DNA of 64,000 nucleotides from NCBI RefSeq assembly GCF_001012825.1, contig NZ_LCZJ02000065.1, positions 1 through 64,000 of the forward strand. Direction: 5' to 3'. The DNA is from Paenibacillus etheri. GTDB taxonomy: Bacteria; Bacillota; Bacilli; Paenibacillales; Paenibacillaceae. The first letter of the stretch is position 1; each line of letters starts with the position of its first letter. The notes below the pieces were generated by a model, which was given only the letters and a program-made list of their open reading frames with translations, was not told the origin of the DNA and ran no database searches. Below are positions 17,406-26,432 of the stretch, one piece after another. The position numbers and the translations under genes were made by a program.

Positions 17406-18956
17406 ATGAAGAAGACAACAAGTACTGCTCTCATTCTCATTCTCTCTGTCATGCTCGTGATCGCAGGATGCGGTAACAGTAATAGCAACAGCAACAGCGC
17501 AGGTAATGGTAATGGCAACAAGAGCAAGGTAAATGAGACGGCTAAAAATGATAAAACTGAAGCCGTATCAGGCGCATCAGAGGTTAGCTACACACCACTG
17601 GATCAATTAAAAGATAGTTACGATATCATCATTGTTGGTGCGGGTGGTGCGGGAATGTCCGCTGCATTGGAAGCCAAGGCTAAAGGCTTGAACCCAGTTA
17701 TTTTTGAAAAAATGCCAGTTGCAGGCGGGAATACAAGTAAATCCTCGTCAGGGATGAACGCTTCCCAAACTAAATTTCAAAAAGAACAAAGCATTGAAGA
17801 TAGCAATGATAAGTTTTATGAAGAGACACTAAAGGGCGGCCATGACACGAACGATAAAGAGATGCTCCGTTTCTTCGTCGACAATTCCGCAAGTGCTATC
17901 GATTGGTTGGATTCGATTGGAATCAAACTGAACAATATTACGATTACAGGCGGCATGAGCGAAAAACGTACTCATCGTCCAGAAGACGGCTCTGCGGTAG
18001 GCCAATACCTTGTCAAAGGATTGGTTAGAAATTTACAAGAAAAAGAAATTCCATTGTTTGTGAATGCAGATGTGAAGGAAATTACCCAAAAAGACGGTAA
18101 GGTTGACGGAGTGAAGGTACTCTTAAACCAAGCCGATGAAAAAACCATCACAGCGAAGGCAGTTATTGTAACAACTGGTGGTTTTGGATCCAACATGGAT
18201 ATGATATCTAAAGTTAGACCTGATTTGGAAGGCTACGTTACAACTAACCAGATCGGCAGTACTGGCGATGGCATCAAGATGATTGAGGCACTTGGCGGAA
18301 CAACCGTTGATATGGATCAAATTCAGGTTCACCCAACAGTTCAACAAGAAAAATCTTATCTGATTGGGGAAGCTGTTCGCGGCGAAGGATCTATACTCGT
18401 GAACAGTGAAGGCACACGGTTCGTAAACGAATTGACTACACGTGATAAAGTTACCGAAGCGATCAATGCACTTCCTGAAAAAGCGGCAACGCTTGTCTTT
18501 GATTCCGGCGTCAAATCACGCGTTAAAGCGATTGAACAATATGACAAAATGGGCTTCGTGATCCAGGCGGATACTATTGAGGCATTGGCGAAAGAAATCG
18601 GCGTTCCAGCAGATAAGCTGAAAGCGACACTCGATACTTGGAACAGCGCAGTAAAGAACAAGAACGATGCTGAATTTGGCAGAACGACAGGGATGGACAA
18701 CGACTTGTCCACCGGTCCGTATTACGCTATTAAGATCGCCCCAGGGATTCATTACACCATGGGCGGCGTGAAGATTAATACGAACACAGAAGTATTAAAT
18801 AAAGACGGTGCTGCTATTACTGGACTGTTTGCAGCAGGTGAAGTTACAGGCGGATTGCACGGGCAAAACCGGATCGGCGGTAACTCTGTAGCGGAAATCA
18901 TTATTTTCGGACGTCAAGCAGGGATTAAATCTGCAGAGTTCGTACAAGCACAATAA
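17406..18956 (+). CDS. Lipoprotein flavocytochrome c / fumarate reductase-type flavoprotein
   Basis: A 516-residue exported protein. Residues 1-22 are a lipoprotein signal (lipobox VIAGC, Cys 22), followed by an Asn/Ser/Gly linker, then an FAD_binding_2 domain from about 74. It has the dinucleotide fold DIIIVGAGGAGMSAAL, FEKMPVAGGNTSKSS, the catalytic region HPTVQQE..EGTRFVNELTTRDKV, the capping segment GIHYTMGGV and HGQNRIGGNS. The His, Arg, His and Arg of soluble fumarate reductases all appear present. No haem motif or FMN-binding domain is seen, so the electron donor is unclear. It probably reduces fumarate, urocanate or a related enoate outside the cell. Confidence 0.87.
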   Translation: MKKTTSTALILILSVMLVIAGCGNSNSNSNSAGNGNGNKSKVNETAKNDKTEAVSGASEVSYTPLDQLKDSYDIIIVGAGGAGMSAALEAKAKGLNPVIFEKMPVAGGNTSKSSSGMNASQTKFQKEQSIEDSNDKFYEETLKGGHDTNDKEMLRFFVDNSASAIDWLDSIGIKLNNITITGGMSEKRTHRPEDGSAVGQYLVKGLVRNLQEKEIPLFVNADVKEITQKDGKVDGVKVLLNQADEKTITAKAVIVTTGGFGSNMDMISKVRPDLEGYVTTNQIGSTGDGIKMIEALGGTTVDMDQIQVHPTVQQEKSYLIGEAVRGEGSILVNSEGTRFVNELTTRDKVTEAINALPEKAATLVFDSGVKSRVKAIEQYDKMGFVIQADTIEALAKEIGVPADKLKATLDTWNSAVKNKNDAEFGRTTGMDNDLSTGPYYAIKIAPGIHYTMGGVKINTNTEVLNKDGAAITGLFAAGEVTGGLHGQNRIGGNSVAEIIIFGRQAGIKSAEFVQAQ

Positions 18957-18985
18957 GATATAAACAGCATACTTTGGTTACAACA

Positions 18986-19026
18986 AAAGAACCGCTTGGG
19001 CTAATAGAAGCCCGAGCGGTTCTTTG
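18986..19026. terminator. Bidirectional terminator
   Basis: A near-perfect stem AAGAACCGCTTGGGCT / AGCCCGAGCGGTTCTT with T-runs on both strands. It ends the flavoprotein gene and the convergent thi transporter operon. Confidence 0.92.
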
Positions 19027-19034
19027 TTTGATCT

Positions 19035-19889
19035 CTATTTAGAAGGCTGTTTTCCGTTCTTAGCTTGTTCCTCCCGCATCCATTGTGACAGCTGGCGTTT
19101 GAGTTTAAGAAATTCCGGGGAATCTGTAATCTCATCACGGCGCGGTCGTGGAAACGGCACATCTACAGTATGCAGGATGGAGCCGGGTCGGCCCGAGAAC
19201 ACATAAATACGATTCGAGAGCAGCAACGCTTCTTCGATGTTGTGGGTGATGAACAGCACGGAGCGGCGATTCTCCTCCCACAGTTCGAGCAGCCAGCGCT
19301 GCATTTCACTGCGAGTTAGAGCATCCAGTGCGCTGAAAGGTTCATCGAGCAGCATCAACTCCTGCGGAGCAAGCAATGCTCTGAGAAAAGCAGCACGCTG
19401 CTGCATCCCACCAGACAGCATATGCGGATAAGCATGCTCGAATCCACTCAAGCCAACCTTGGCGAGCCAATGTCTCGCTTCCTCCCGAGCGCCATCCCGT
19501 AATGTGCCTTTGATTTCACCCGCGAGCAGTACATTGTCTTCAATCGTCCGCCAAGGAAAAAGGGCAGGCTGCTGAGGCATATAACTGATCTCACCGCGTT
19601 GTCCCGTAACGATCTTGCCATTCATGAGGATCGTTCCCGCATCTGGCTTCACAAGGCCGCCGATCATATGGAATAAGGTGCTTTTTCCACAGCCGGAAGG
19701 ACCAACGATGGATACGAACTCTTGCTGCTCTACCTTAAGTGAGACGTTGTTCAGCACGTTCGTTTCACGGCGACGATGGGTGAAGGACTTGGAAATGCCG
19801 CTTACTTCAAGAGCAGGTGGTGCAGTGTGAGCTTCAGGAGAGCTTATGACTTCTGTTGTTCTTTGCTCTATTTGCGTCGCTTGAGACAT
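19035..19889 (-). CDS. thiZ: ABC transporter ATP-binding protein (thiamine-precursor uptake)
   Basis: A 284-residue ATPase of the SsuB/TauB/ThiZ branch. Walker A is GPSGCGKSTLF, the Q loop SYMPQQPALFPWRT, the signature LSGGMQQR and Walker B MLLDEPFSALDALTR. A ~30-residue N-terminal extension precedes the domain. It is the last gene of an operon that starts with a TPP riboswitch and contains a ThiY-like binding protein. That context, rather than the ATPase sequence, makes it the energy source for thiamine-precursor uptake instead of sulfonate uptake. Confidence 0.88.
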   Translation of the reverse strand: MSQATQIEQRTTEVISSPEAHTAPPALEVSGISKSFTHRRRETNVLNNVSLKVEQQEFVSIVGPSGCGKSTLFHMIGGLVKPDAGTILMNGKIVTGQRGEISYMPQQPALFPWRTIEDNVLLAGEIKGTLRDGAREEARHWLAKVGLSGFEHAYPHMLSGGMQQRAAFLRALLAPQELMLLDEPFSALDALTRSEMQRWLLELWEENRRSVLFITHNIEEALLLSNRIYVFSGRPGSILHTVDVPFPRPRRDEITDSPEFLKLKRQLSQWMREEQAKNGKQPSK

Positions 19890-19905
19890 ACAGGCATCTT
19901 CCTTT

Positions 19906-20667
19906 CTATGAGTTACGGCGCGGTTTCCAGCGGACTAACCATTTTTCCAACAATGCGATAATAGCAAAAAGCACAAGACTTAAAAGTACAATGATAACAA
20001 TAGCGACAAACATCCGATCCGTACGGTAAGCAGATTTCTGAAGGAGCATATAATAGCCAATCCCTTTATCCGCGCCAATCCATTCTGCAACCACGGCTCC
20101 CATAACCGCATAAGTAGCAGATATTTTCACACCGGAGAATAGTGCAGGGATAGAAGAGGGCAGCTCCAGCTTGGTGAAGATTTGCCACTTGCTTGCGCCC
20201 GCCATTTTCATATAATTCATCATGACCTGATCACTTTGGGCTAGACCGCCCATTGCAGCGACAGCTACCGGGAAGAAGCACACCAGCGTAATCAGCACGA
20301 TTTTAGGTAAAAGACCGAAGCCGAACCAGATAATAAGCAGCGGTCCGAGCGCGATGGAGGGAACATTTTGACTCAGAATTATGAGTGGATAAAAAGCCCG
20401 TTTAGCCCAAGGTAAAAGATGCAAAAGTAAAGCAACAATTAGACCTACACCTGTACCAATGGGAAAACCGATTAACGTGAGTCGAAGCGTAGCCATCGTA
20501 TGAGCCCAGAGACCTGAGGCATTACTGGTGGATTCGCGAGCAATGTCAGCAGGACTCGGTAGAATCCAGGATTCGATATGGAATAGGGAAACGGATAGCT
20601 GCCATACGGTTAAAAAGAAGACGACCGCCACAAGGGGCGGCCATATTAGCTTCCAGGTCGATCTCAC
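19906..20667 (-). CDS. thiX: ABC transporter permease (thiamine-precursor uptake)
   Basis: A 253-residue inner-membrane protein with about six helices and the BPD_transp_1 EAA loop (YMKMAGASKWQIFTKLELP). It belongs to the SsuC/TauC/ThiX group. Its start overlaps the stop of the thiamine-binding protein gene by four bases (ATGA), so the two are coupled. It would form the channel for the pyrimidine precursor delivered by the ThiY-like lipoprotein. Confidence 0.88.
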   Translation of the reverse strand: MRSTWKLIWPPLVAVVFFLTVWQLSVSLFHIESWILPSPADIARESTSNASGLWAHTMATLRLTLIGFPIGTGVGLIVALLLHLLPWAKRAFYPLIILSQNVPSIALGPLLIIWFGFGLLPKIVLITLVCFFPVAVAAMGGLAQSDQVMMNYMKMAGASKWQIFTKLELPSSIPALFSGVKISATYAVMGAVVAEWIGADKGIGYYMLLQKSAYRTDRMFVAIVIIVLLSLVLFAIIALLEKWLVRWKPRRNS

Positions 20668-20957
20668 GGCCGATATTTCTCCGTCAGTTTGTCCATGCTG
20701 ATTCCGTTAGGGTTATGAGCGATTTTGATCTGGGAGATCACGCTTGGACTGCCTGCTTCGATCAGCGCCTCCTGCATTTGACGCACAACCTCCAGCAGCT
20801 CGCTAAGCTCACCTTCCATAGTGGTTTCCAGCGGATTCACCTGATGTTTAACGCCGGATTTTTGAATAACCTCAATCGCTTTATCTACGTATGGGATGGA
20901 ATCCTCATTGTTTGGAGTCTTTGGAATTACTTGAATGCTGAGCAGTGTGTTTGCCAC
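20664..20957 (-). CDS. Thiamine-binding protein, MTH1187/YkoF-like (UPF0045)
   Basis: A 97-residue single-domain protein. ANTLLSIQVIPKTPN, YVDKAIEVIQKSGVKH and VNPLETTMEGELSELLEVV match the Thiamine_BP family, small ferredoxin-like proteins that bind thiamine or pyrimidine compounds. I chose GTG at 20957, with AGAGGAT eight bases upstream and the family-typical VANTLLSIQ start; an in-frame ATG 12 codons earlier overlaps that ribosome site. It is a common companion of ThiXYZ transporters. Its leader is formed by the palindromic repeat array. Confidence 0.85.
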   Translation of the reverse strand: MANTLLSIQVIPKTPNNEDSIPYVDKAIEVIQKSGVKHQVNPLETTMEGELSELLEVVRQMQEALIEAGSPSVISQIKIAHNPNGISMDKLTEKYRP

Positions 20958-20982
20958 AATAATCAATCCTCTCATTTTATAA

Positions 20983-21441
20983 GGTAAGTTCAAATAGCCG
21001 ACTTTGATAACGAAGGGTTTCAGGAAGTAGACTCGGCATCGAATCTTGAACGAACTTGGGAAGTGCGGTACTCACGTAGCACATCACTACGCTCCGTTCC
21101 TCCTTCCTCAAGTAGCGTTCAACCTTCTCGGTTCTGAAAGCTGACTTTTTGAACTCTCATTGTAATAGGTAAGTTCAAAAAGCCAACTTTGATAACGAAG
21201 GGTTTTCAGGAAGCAGACTCGGCATCGAATCTTGAACGAACTTGGGAAGTGCGGTACTCACGTAGCACATCACTACGCTCCGTTCCTCCTTCCTCAAGTA
21301 GCGTTCAACCTTCTCGGTTCTGAAAGCTGACTTTTTGAACTCTCATTGTAATAGGTAAGTTCAAAAAGCCAACTTTGATAACGAAGTGTTTCATGAAAGT
21401 AGACTCGGCATCGAATCTTGAACGGACTTGGGAAGTGCGGT
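20983..21441. repeat. Tandem array of ~185-bp palindromic repeats (2.5 copies)
   Basis: Unit 1 is 20983-21167, unit 2 is 21168-21353, and unit 3 is 21354-21441, truncated exactly at the thiY stop codon. Units are nearly identical, and each full unit carries inverted ends (AAGTTCAAAAAG..CTTTTTGAACT) and internal complementary segments. A diverged fourth copy is at 37065-37247. The array lies inside the thi operon between the binding-protein gene and the rest. It fits a palindromic MITE or intercistronic mRNA element. Confidence 0.9.
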
Positions 21442-22491
21442 CTACTCCGCCGGTAAAAAGTCATTCGTGAATGCACTAGCTGCATCCAGCGGTTTGTCCA
21501 GCAACTTCAGACCATGCATCCAGTCGCCGTAATTCTGCCAGACCTCGGTTTTTTGCTCGCCCCAGCGGGGGGCGTCGTCCTTGTATTTCGGGCTAAGCCA
21601 TTTCTGGCTAGCTAGGACAAGCTCGGCGTCTAGGTCAGGCACAGCCTTGGATAATGTAGCAGCAGCCTCTTCCGGATGATCAATCGCATACTGATAACCT
21701 TTCGATGTAGCTTTCAGGAAAGCCTTCACCAAATCCGGATGATCCGTAATTTGCTTCTCACTAGTTGTCAGCACAGGCGTGTAATAATCAAGCTGGGGCG
21801 CATAATCCTTCAAGTAGAGCATATTTAGAGGCTCACCACGCAGCTCGGCTTCAATACCAGTCCATGCGTAGAAGATCCAAGCGAAATCAATGTCGCGTTT
21901 TACGGCTGTGAAATAATCTGCTTCCCCAATGCTGACGAACTTAACCTTCTTCACATCGCCACCTTCTGGGTCCATGATCGCTTTCATGGCTGCTTCTTCA
22001 GCGGGAGAGCCCCAACCGCCGTAGGTTTTTCCCTCAAAATCTTTTGGCGATTTAATATTGCGGTCCACTGGAGCGGCGAATCCCGAGGTATTATGCTGAA
22101 TAATGGCTGCAATCGAGACAAGGGGGACGCCTTGTAGACGAGCTAGAGTCAATCCTTCCTGAGCACTGATCCCAAAGGCAGCTTCGCCAGAGGTAACCAT
22201 GGTGTCAGAACCGGCGGCGCCTGGTTGGACGATTTCTACATCTAGGCCTTCCTCAGCGTAATAACCAAGATCTTTGGCTACGTATAGACCGGTATGATTC
22301 GTATTCGGTGTCCAGTCGAGTGCAACCTTAACTTTGGTAAGCTCTTTCGGAGCATCCGTTCCAGCCGCTGTATTGGATTCCGCAGCAGTCCCTTTGTTTC
22401 CGGCTGTATTCCCATTGTTGCCGCCGCATCCGGCAATCGCAAGAATGAGCATACAGGTGAAGCTCAGCATAAGTGCTTTTTTGACTTGCAT
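21442..22491 (-). CDS. thiY: ThiY-like ABC transporter substrate-binding lipoprotein
   Basis: A 349-residue lipoprotein of the NMT1/THI5-like family. The signal peptide ends in LAIAGC (Cys 22). VALDWTPNTNHTGLYVAK and DLGYYAEEGLDVEIV are the hallmark pyrimidine-precursor-binding segments, and YGGWGSP, FAWIFYAWTGIEAE follow. The family captures formylaminopyrimidine or HMP, salvage precursors of thiamine, outside the membrane. AAAGGAG precedes the ATG. A TPP riboswitch with terminator lies upstream, so expression should fall when TPP is plentiful. The stop codon abuts the truncated repeat unit. Confidence 0.92.
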   Translation of the reverse strand: MQVKKALMLSFTCMLILAIAGCGGNNGNTAGNKGTAAESNTAAGTDAPKELTKVKVALDWTPNTNHTGLYVAKDLGYYAEEGLDVEIVQPGAAGSDTMVTSGEAAFGISAQEGLTLARLQGVPLVSIAAIIQHNTSGFAAPVDRNIKSPKDFEGKTYGGWGSPAEEAAMKAIMDPEGGDVKKVKFVSIGEADYFTAVKRDIDFAWIFYAWTGIEAELRGEPLNMLYLKDYAPQLDYYTPVLTTSEKQITDHPDLVKAFLKATSKGYQYAIDHPEEAAATLSKAVPDLDAELVLASQKWLSPKYKDDAPRWGEQKTEVWQNYGDWMHGLKLLDKPLDAASAFTNDFLPAE

Positions 22492-22588
22492 GTCTTCTTC
22501 TCTCCTTTAAGGTTGCCAGATCCCGTCATCCAACATGAACCATAAAGTGTAGTATGTACATTTCTTCTACATCTTTTGTGATCTACAC

Positions 22589-22620
22589 AAAAAAAAGCGC
22601 CCCGAGTGATCGGGACGCTG
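22589..22620 (-). terminator. Riboswitch-controlled terminator
   Basis: Read on the minus strand, the stem AGCGTCCCGA / TCGGGGCGCT is followed by seven T residues. It lies between the TPP aptamer and thiY, as expected for transcription attenuation. Confidence 0.88.
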
Positions 22621-22664
22621 GCTTGGCGCAAGGTTAGTAAAGGTCACAGGGACCAAAACCAATT

Positions 22665-22757
22665 GGCGATTCCTACGCTGGCATTATCCAGATCAGGTAT
22701 AAGGGTCAGTATCTTGTGGGATACAATCTCAGCCGGCCAATTCCAGCACCCCTGGTT
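22665..22757 (-). ncRNA. TPP riboswitch (THI element)
   Basis: Minus-strand conserved blocks appear in order: GGGGTGCTGG, GGCTGAGATTG, ACCCTTATACCTGATCTGG, ATAATGCCAGCGTAGGA. These are the pyrimidine- and pyrophosphate-sensor arms of the TPP aptamer. It controls the thi transporter operon through the terminator at 22589-22620. The stretch from 22758 to 22920 shows nothing further that I recognise. Confidence 0.95.
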
Positions 22758-22920
22758 CTATGAAGTTAACGGGTATTTCCACGTTCAATATAAGTAAGTA
22801 TAAGTGTTGTACCTATACTTTATATCTTATATTTCTCGCATATGGTGTATTATAGACGGCTGTTCTCGGAATGTCTAGTAGTATGCTCCTGAATTTTTCA
22901 AATCTATCTATCCGATTTTA

Positions 22921-24372
22921 TTAATCCAGATCTTTATGTTTCTTGCGATGACGTCGCTTAAGCTCAGTAACCAGAGCACCTAACGTAAGGACAACACTAA
23001 TCGTTATCCCGCTCATAATCACGAAGAGAGCAAGAAACTCAAAGGGGGAATAGCTGACCATTTTACTCCATTGAATCTTTCCATCCAGATCGTCAATGAC
23101 TTGATTCATGCCATAAATCCCACTTACCACCGTAAATACAGTAAGGATCATCAGCAGATTATCCCGGCGCTTCGACTGGAACTTATCTTGATACTGAAAC
23201 AGGTCAGTCAAGGTTTCCTTCACTTCCTCGAACAGAGCGTCATTCCCGTATACTTTACGCAGCTGAAGAAAAATCTCCCGTCCTTGCGACTGTGAAATCA
23301 GCTCCAAGAAATAGAATTTTGCCGAGAATTTATTAATCGAGTAGATTAAATTATCGATCTCATCATAATCGTGGTTTATGCGTAGTCGGGAATGCATATT
23401 TGCCAGCTTTAGGAGAACGATTTTGTGGAAAATATTGAGGAGAAATCCGTAATAATATTGTCCGTACATCTGGTTGGCCAGGCTAACGGCGATTTTCGGT
23501 TCATCTCTAGTCAGGCAGCAAAAGGTCTGCTCATTCATCATATAATACGTGTTTGGACCCCATCGATTATAGGAATGCTCATGACAATAGTTCGCAATAT
23601 ACGCTGGATCGCTGGCACTGGCATAGGGCTTCCCGTTCAGATCAATTCCATCAAGCTGAGAGGCGCGATAGCGTATATTTACACTAATCTCGTCAGAATC
23701 TTCTTCATTCTGAAAGCCGTAAAAGGCTTGCACCTGCATTCTTTCATCTACGAAAAAGGGGAGGGTCTCGAAATAAGCCCCATTGATATCCGAGTGATCC
23801 AGAAAAGGCTCCAATCCATCCACCAGATTTCGGAAGACAAAATCCTCTACCATTTCATAGGTCTGTTCCCCGCAATGGATATAGGTGTAGTCATCCTGTA
23901 CGAAGGTGTTCTCAAGTGTTCGGAAGCGGTCCGCGAATTCCAGTGCAATACTAAAGGGGATCGCGTCCCCCTCAAGCTGGACACGTATCGTCACAAATCC
24001 AAGCTGAAAAGGACATATGAATATATCCGTTGAGAGAATTTTAAAAAAGATAGACTGCTGCGGAATCTCCAGAATACAGTCCAGATTATTTACTCTGGAA
24101 AAGCGTCGGAAAGAGTCTATATCCTTCTTGCGTGGAAAAAGGATGTGAGCAGCAAACGGTAAATAGGTGCGCTCCATCCGTTCATGAGAAACACAGAAGC
24201 CTTCTCCGTAATAGGCATCTTCCAGCTCTTTATTATCCAGGAAAAAACGTGTGAAGCCATCATCCTGCAATTGTTGGATAAGCTTCTTAGAATCGCCCTT
24301 TTTTATTGAAAAGGGAAAAATAAACTGCATAAGCGCAGTATGTAATAATGGCTCAGTCGAAAGCTTATTCAT
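22921..24372 (-). CDS. CorA-like membrane protein with YGMN motif
   Basis: A 483-residue protein. About 410 residues of soluble N-terminal domain have no recognised motif. Two C-terminal helices follow (about 400-416 and 443-468), with SGIYGMNQVIDD after the first. The Y-G-M-N tetrad after the penultimate helix is the selectivity signature of CorA-family Mg2+/divalent cation channels, and the basic tail RRHRKKHK also fits. The soluble domain is much longer than in classical CorA (about 315 residues total). It may be a divergent metal channel or a repurposed relative. It is monocistronic, with AAGGATGG before the ATG. Confidence 0.6.
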   Translation of the reverse strand: MNKLSTEPLLHTALMQFIFPFSIKKGDSKKLIQQLQDDGFTRFFLDNKELEDAYYGEGFCVSHERMERTYLPFAAHILFPRKKDIDSFRRFSRVNNLDCILEIPQQSIFFKILSTDIFICPFQLGFVTIRVQLEGDAIPFSIALEFADRFRTLENTFVQDDYTYIHCGEQTYEMVEDFVFRNLVDGLEPFLDHSDINGAYFETLPFFVDERMQVQAFYGFQNEEDSDEISVNIRYRASQLDGIDLNGKPYASASDPAYIANYCHEHSYNRWGPNTYYMMNEQTFCCLTRDEPKIAVSLANQMYGQYYYGFLLNIFHKIVLLKLANMHSRLRINHDYDEIDNLIYSINKFSAKFYFLELISQSQGREIFLQLRKVYGNDALFEEVKETLTDLFQYQDKFQSKRRDNLLMILTVFTVVSGIYGMNQVIDDLDGKIQWSKMVSYSPFEFLALFVIMSGITISVVLTLGALVTELKRRHRKKHKDLD

Positions 24373-24452
24373 TCATCTTCCATCCTTGTGCTCAGAATAT
24401 GCTTACAGATCACATTACCCTAAAAGGATTAGGTTGATACCCTTCTAACATT

Positions 24453-25667
24453 CTAAATACTGGAACTCTTTCCTTGCACCGCTTGCCTGGATTGAAATCT
24501 CCATGCGGCAATGCTGAGCAGGAATAAGAAGGCGGCAAAGGCGGCGAGTAACCCGGCAGTCTGTGCCACTTTTAAATGGTCCATAGACCAGCCCATAAAT
24601 AGGGGCAGTAAGGCACCGCCAACCCCACCGGAAGCGATCATTATGCTAGGTGTGGATTCTTCCGTTCCAGGCAGCATCTTGCTGGAGAAGACTAAAGCAA
24701 TGGAGAAAATACCAGACATAAATAGTCCAAGCAGCAGAATTACGATGAATGCTGCCATTCTATTCTCAGTGAAAGGAAAGAGCGTCAACAGTAGTAAAGT
24801 CAGTAAACAGCTGCTGAGAATGTACACACGATAAGAGATTTTTTCCGCAATTACTCCCGCAAACAATCTCCCCGTAGACATCGCCAGCCAAAAGAAAGTG
24901 ACTGTCAATGCCGCAGCAGACTCTGTCATCCCTAGCTTGGCAATAAAGATAGCTGGCATAAAGTTGACCAAACTCATCTCAGTGCCTACATAAAGAAAGA
25001 AAAAAATGATAAAGATACAGAGTAGAATCCATTGCTTCCCCTTATATGGCAATCGTGTGTTAGAGAGCAAGGTCTGTGAAGATTCTAAGACTTTTCGAGG
25101 GGTTCGCTCGTCCAGTATGCGTTGCAGATTTCCAAAATGACCTCTTCCCCAGAGAATGAGGGATATTAATGAGAAGACAGCGACAATTAGAAATGCCAAT
25201 CTCCACGCTCCGGTAGCGATGAGCGGACTAGCGATAAGAGGCATCACGAGGGCACCTATTCCAAAAAGAACCTCAAGTCGGCTCATGGCTATAGCAGTTC
25301 CTTTGGTTACGGCTCCGATAATGATGGTACCTATGACGGCTTCGATCATACCAAAACCAAAGCCTGCCGCAACAGCGATAACATACATCCAGCCCCAAGG
25401 GGGGAGAAATGAATAAGCAATTTCTGCAGTAAATAGTAGTCCTGTTGCGATGAGGATGCCTCCTCGTTTACCGAAACGGCGATTTAGCAGTGGAGAGACA
25501 AGCACACCAGCCAGGAACCCGGCGAATTGGCTAAAGATTAGTTCACCACCTGCACTATAATTTTGGTCATAATGCTTTAGCAGAACGGGCAGAATAGATC
25601 CCAGCACTACATGTGCCAGTCCAATGACAAAGTAGGAAAGACAACCGAACCCAATCAGTTTTTTCAT
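24453..25667 (-). CDS. MFS transporter, 12 helices
   Basis: A 404-residue membrane protein with about 12 helices and the motif-A type loop PLLNRRFGKRGGIL between helices 2 and 3. FGMIEAVIGTIIIG and GVGGALLPLFMGWSMD are further MFS-like segments; the latter is typical of sugar/fucose-permease-like members. The substrate is not evident. AAGGAG precedes the ATG. It lies upstream of the CorA-like gene in the same direction, 80 bases apart, so co-transcription is possible. Confidence 0.82.
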   Translation of the reverse strand: MKKLIGFGCLSYFVIGLAHVVLGSILPVLLKHYDQNYSAGGELIFSQFAGFLAGVLVSPLLNRRFGKRGGILIATGLLFTAEIAYSFLPPWGWMYVIAVAAGFGFGMIEAVIGTIIIGAVTKGTAIAMSRLEVLFGIGALVMPLIASPLIATGAWRLAFLIVAVFSLISLILWGRGHFGNLQRILDERTPRKVLESSQTLLSNTRLPYKGKQWILLCIFIIFFFLYVGTEMSLVNFMPAIFIAKLGMTESAAALTVTFFWLAMSTGRLFAGVIAEKISYRVYILSSCLLTLLLLTLFPFTENRMAAFIVILLLGLFMSGIFSIALVFSSKMLPGTEESTPSIMIASGGVGGALLPLFMGWSMDHLKVAQTAGLLAAFAAFLFLLSIAAWRFQSRQAVQGKSSSI

Positions 25668-25827
25668 GGAGTAAGCTCCTTATCTAAGAAGTATCTATGG
25701 AAAGCGTTCGGATTCAATCTGAACCGGAAGGGTACATTATAATAAGCACCATTGCTATGATAAATCCAAACGGTGAGCTTGGATATATAAACTTTTGTTT
25801 ACATGCTTGAAGGGAGAGATTTGCGTA

Positions 25828-26247
25828 ATGGATAACAAACAACTAGAGCAATTGATTATTAAGGCTTTGGACGATAACAAGTTCGGTTCCTTTGGAACGA
25901 TCGAAGAAGGTAACAAGCCGAAAGTTCGTTATATGGCGATATTTCATGAGGGATTGAAGATCTATTTAGCTACGAATCGCAAGACGCATAAGGTGGAAGA
26001 GTTATCTGATAATCCGAATGCATTTTTGTTACTTGGATATGAGTCAGGCGGAAGCAAAGATGTGCTGGAGATTGAAGCCACCGTTGCCGTTTCTAAGGAT
26101 GAAGGGCTGCGCAAAAAGGTATGGAATAAAGAGCTGGAGCCATGGTTTACAGGACCTGATGACCCTAATTATGTGATTCTTGAGCTTAGTCCAACGCGTA
26201 TTGAGTATGTTGGCAGCAATAAAGAGCATGGAGTTTGGAATCCATAA
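25828..26247 (+). CDS. Pyridoxamine 5'-phosphate oxidase-fold protein
   Basis: A 139-residue single-domain protein with the split-barrel FMN-binding fold: FGSFGTIEEGNKPKVRYMAIF, then IYLATNRKTHKVEEL, as in the general-stress-protein-26-like group. The family binds FMN or F420 and acts as small oxidoreductases or flavin sinks. Twelve upstream in-frame residues lack a site; AAGGGAGAG precedes the ATG at 25828. A terminator follows. Confidence 0.8.
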   Translation: MDNKQLEQLIIKALDDNKFGSFGTIEEGNKPKVRYMAIFHEGLKIYLATNRKTHKVEELSDNPNAFLLLGYESGGSKDVLEIEATVAVSKDEGLRKKVWNKELEPWFTGPDDPNYVILELSPTRIEYVGSNKEHGVWNP

Positions 26248-26305
26248 GTTTAAGCAAGATCAGCTAACCAAATAAAGTCAGGTCATAATATTTAATGAGT
26301 CTGAC

Positions 26306-26343
26306 AGCCATCCTATCTCTCGCGAGCGTAGGATGGCTTTTTG
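26306..26343 (+). terminator. Terminator after the flavin-fold gene
   Basis: AGCCATCCTA and TAGGATGGCT form a ten-base-pair stem followed by TTTTTG. Confidence 0.88.
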
Positions 26344-26432
26344 TCGTCCATAAGTTCCTGAGTGAACTTCAGAAAACATGTTATAATGACTTCAACTTTT
26401 TACGTAATTTCTCAGGGGAGGACTTGAAATAC

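Noticed and set aside
20983-21441. Tandem repeats as a CRISPR array
   Set aside because: Units are ~185 bp, nearly identical over their whole length, with no short repeat/unique spacer pattern and no cas genes.
26295-26432. 46-residue N-terminal extension of the response regulator
   Set aside because: It would translate through a strong terminator; the receiver domain begins at the ATG at 26433 with GGGGAGG.
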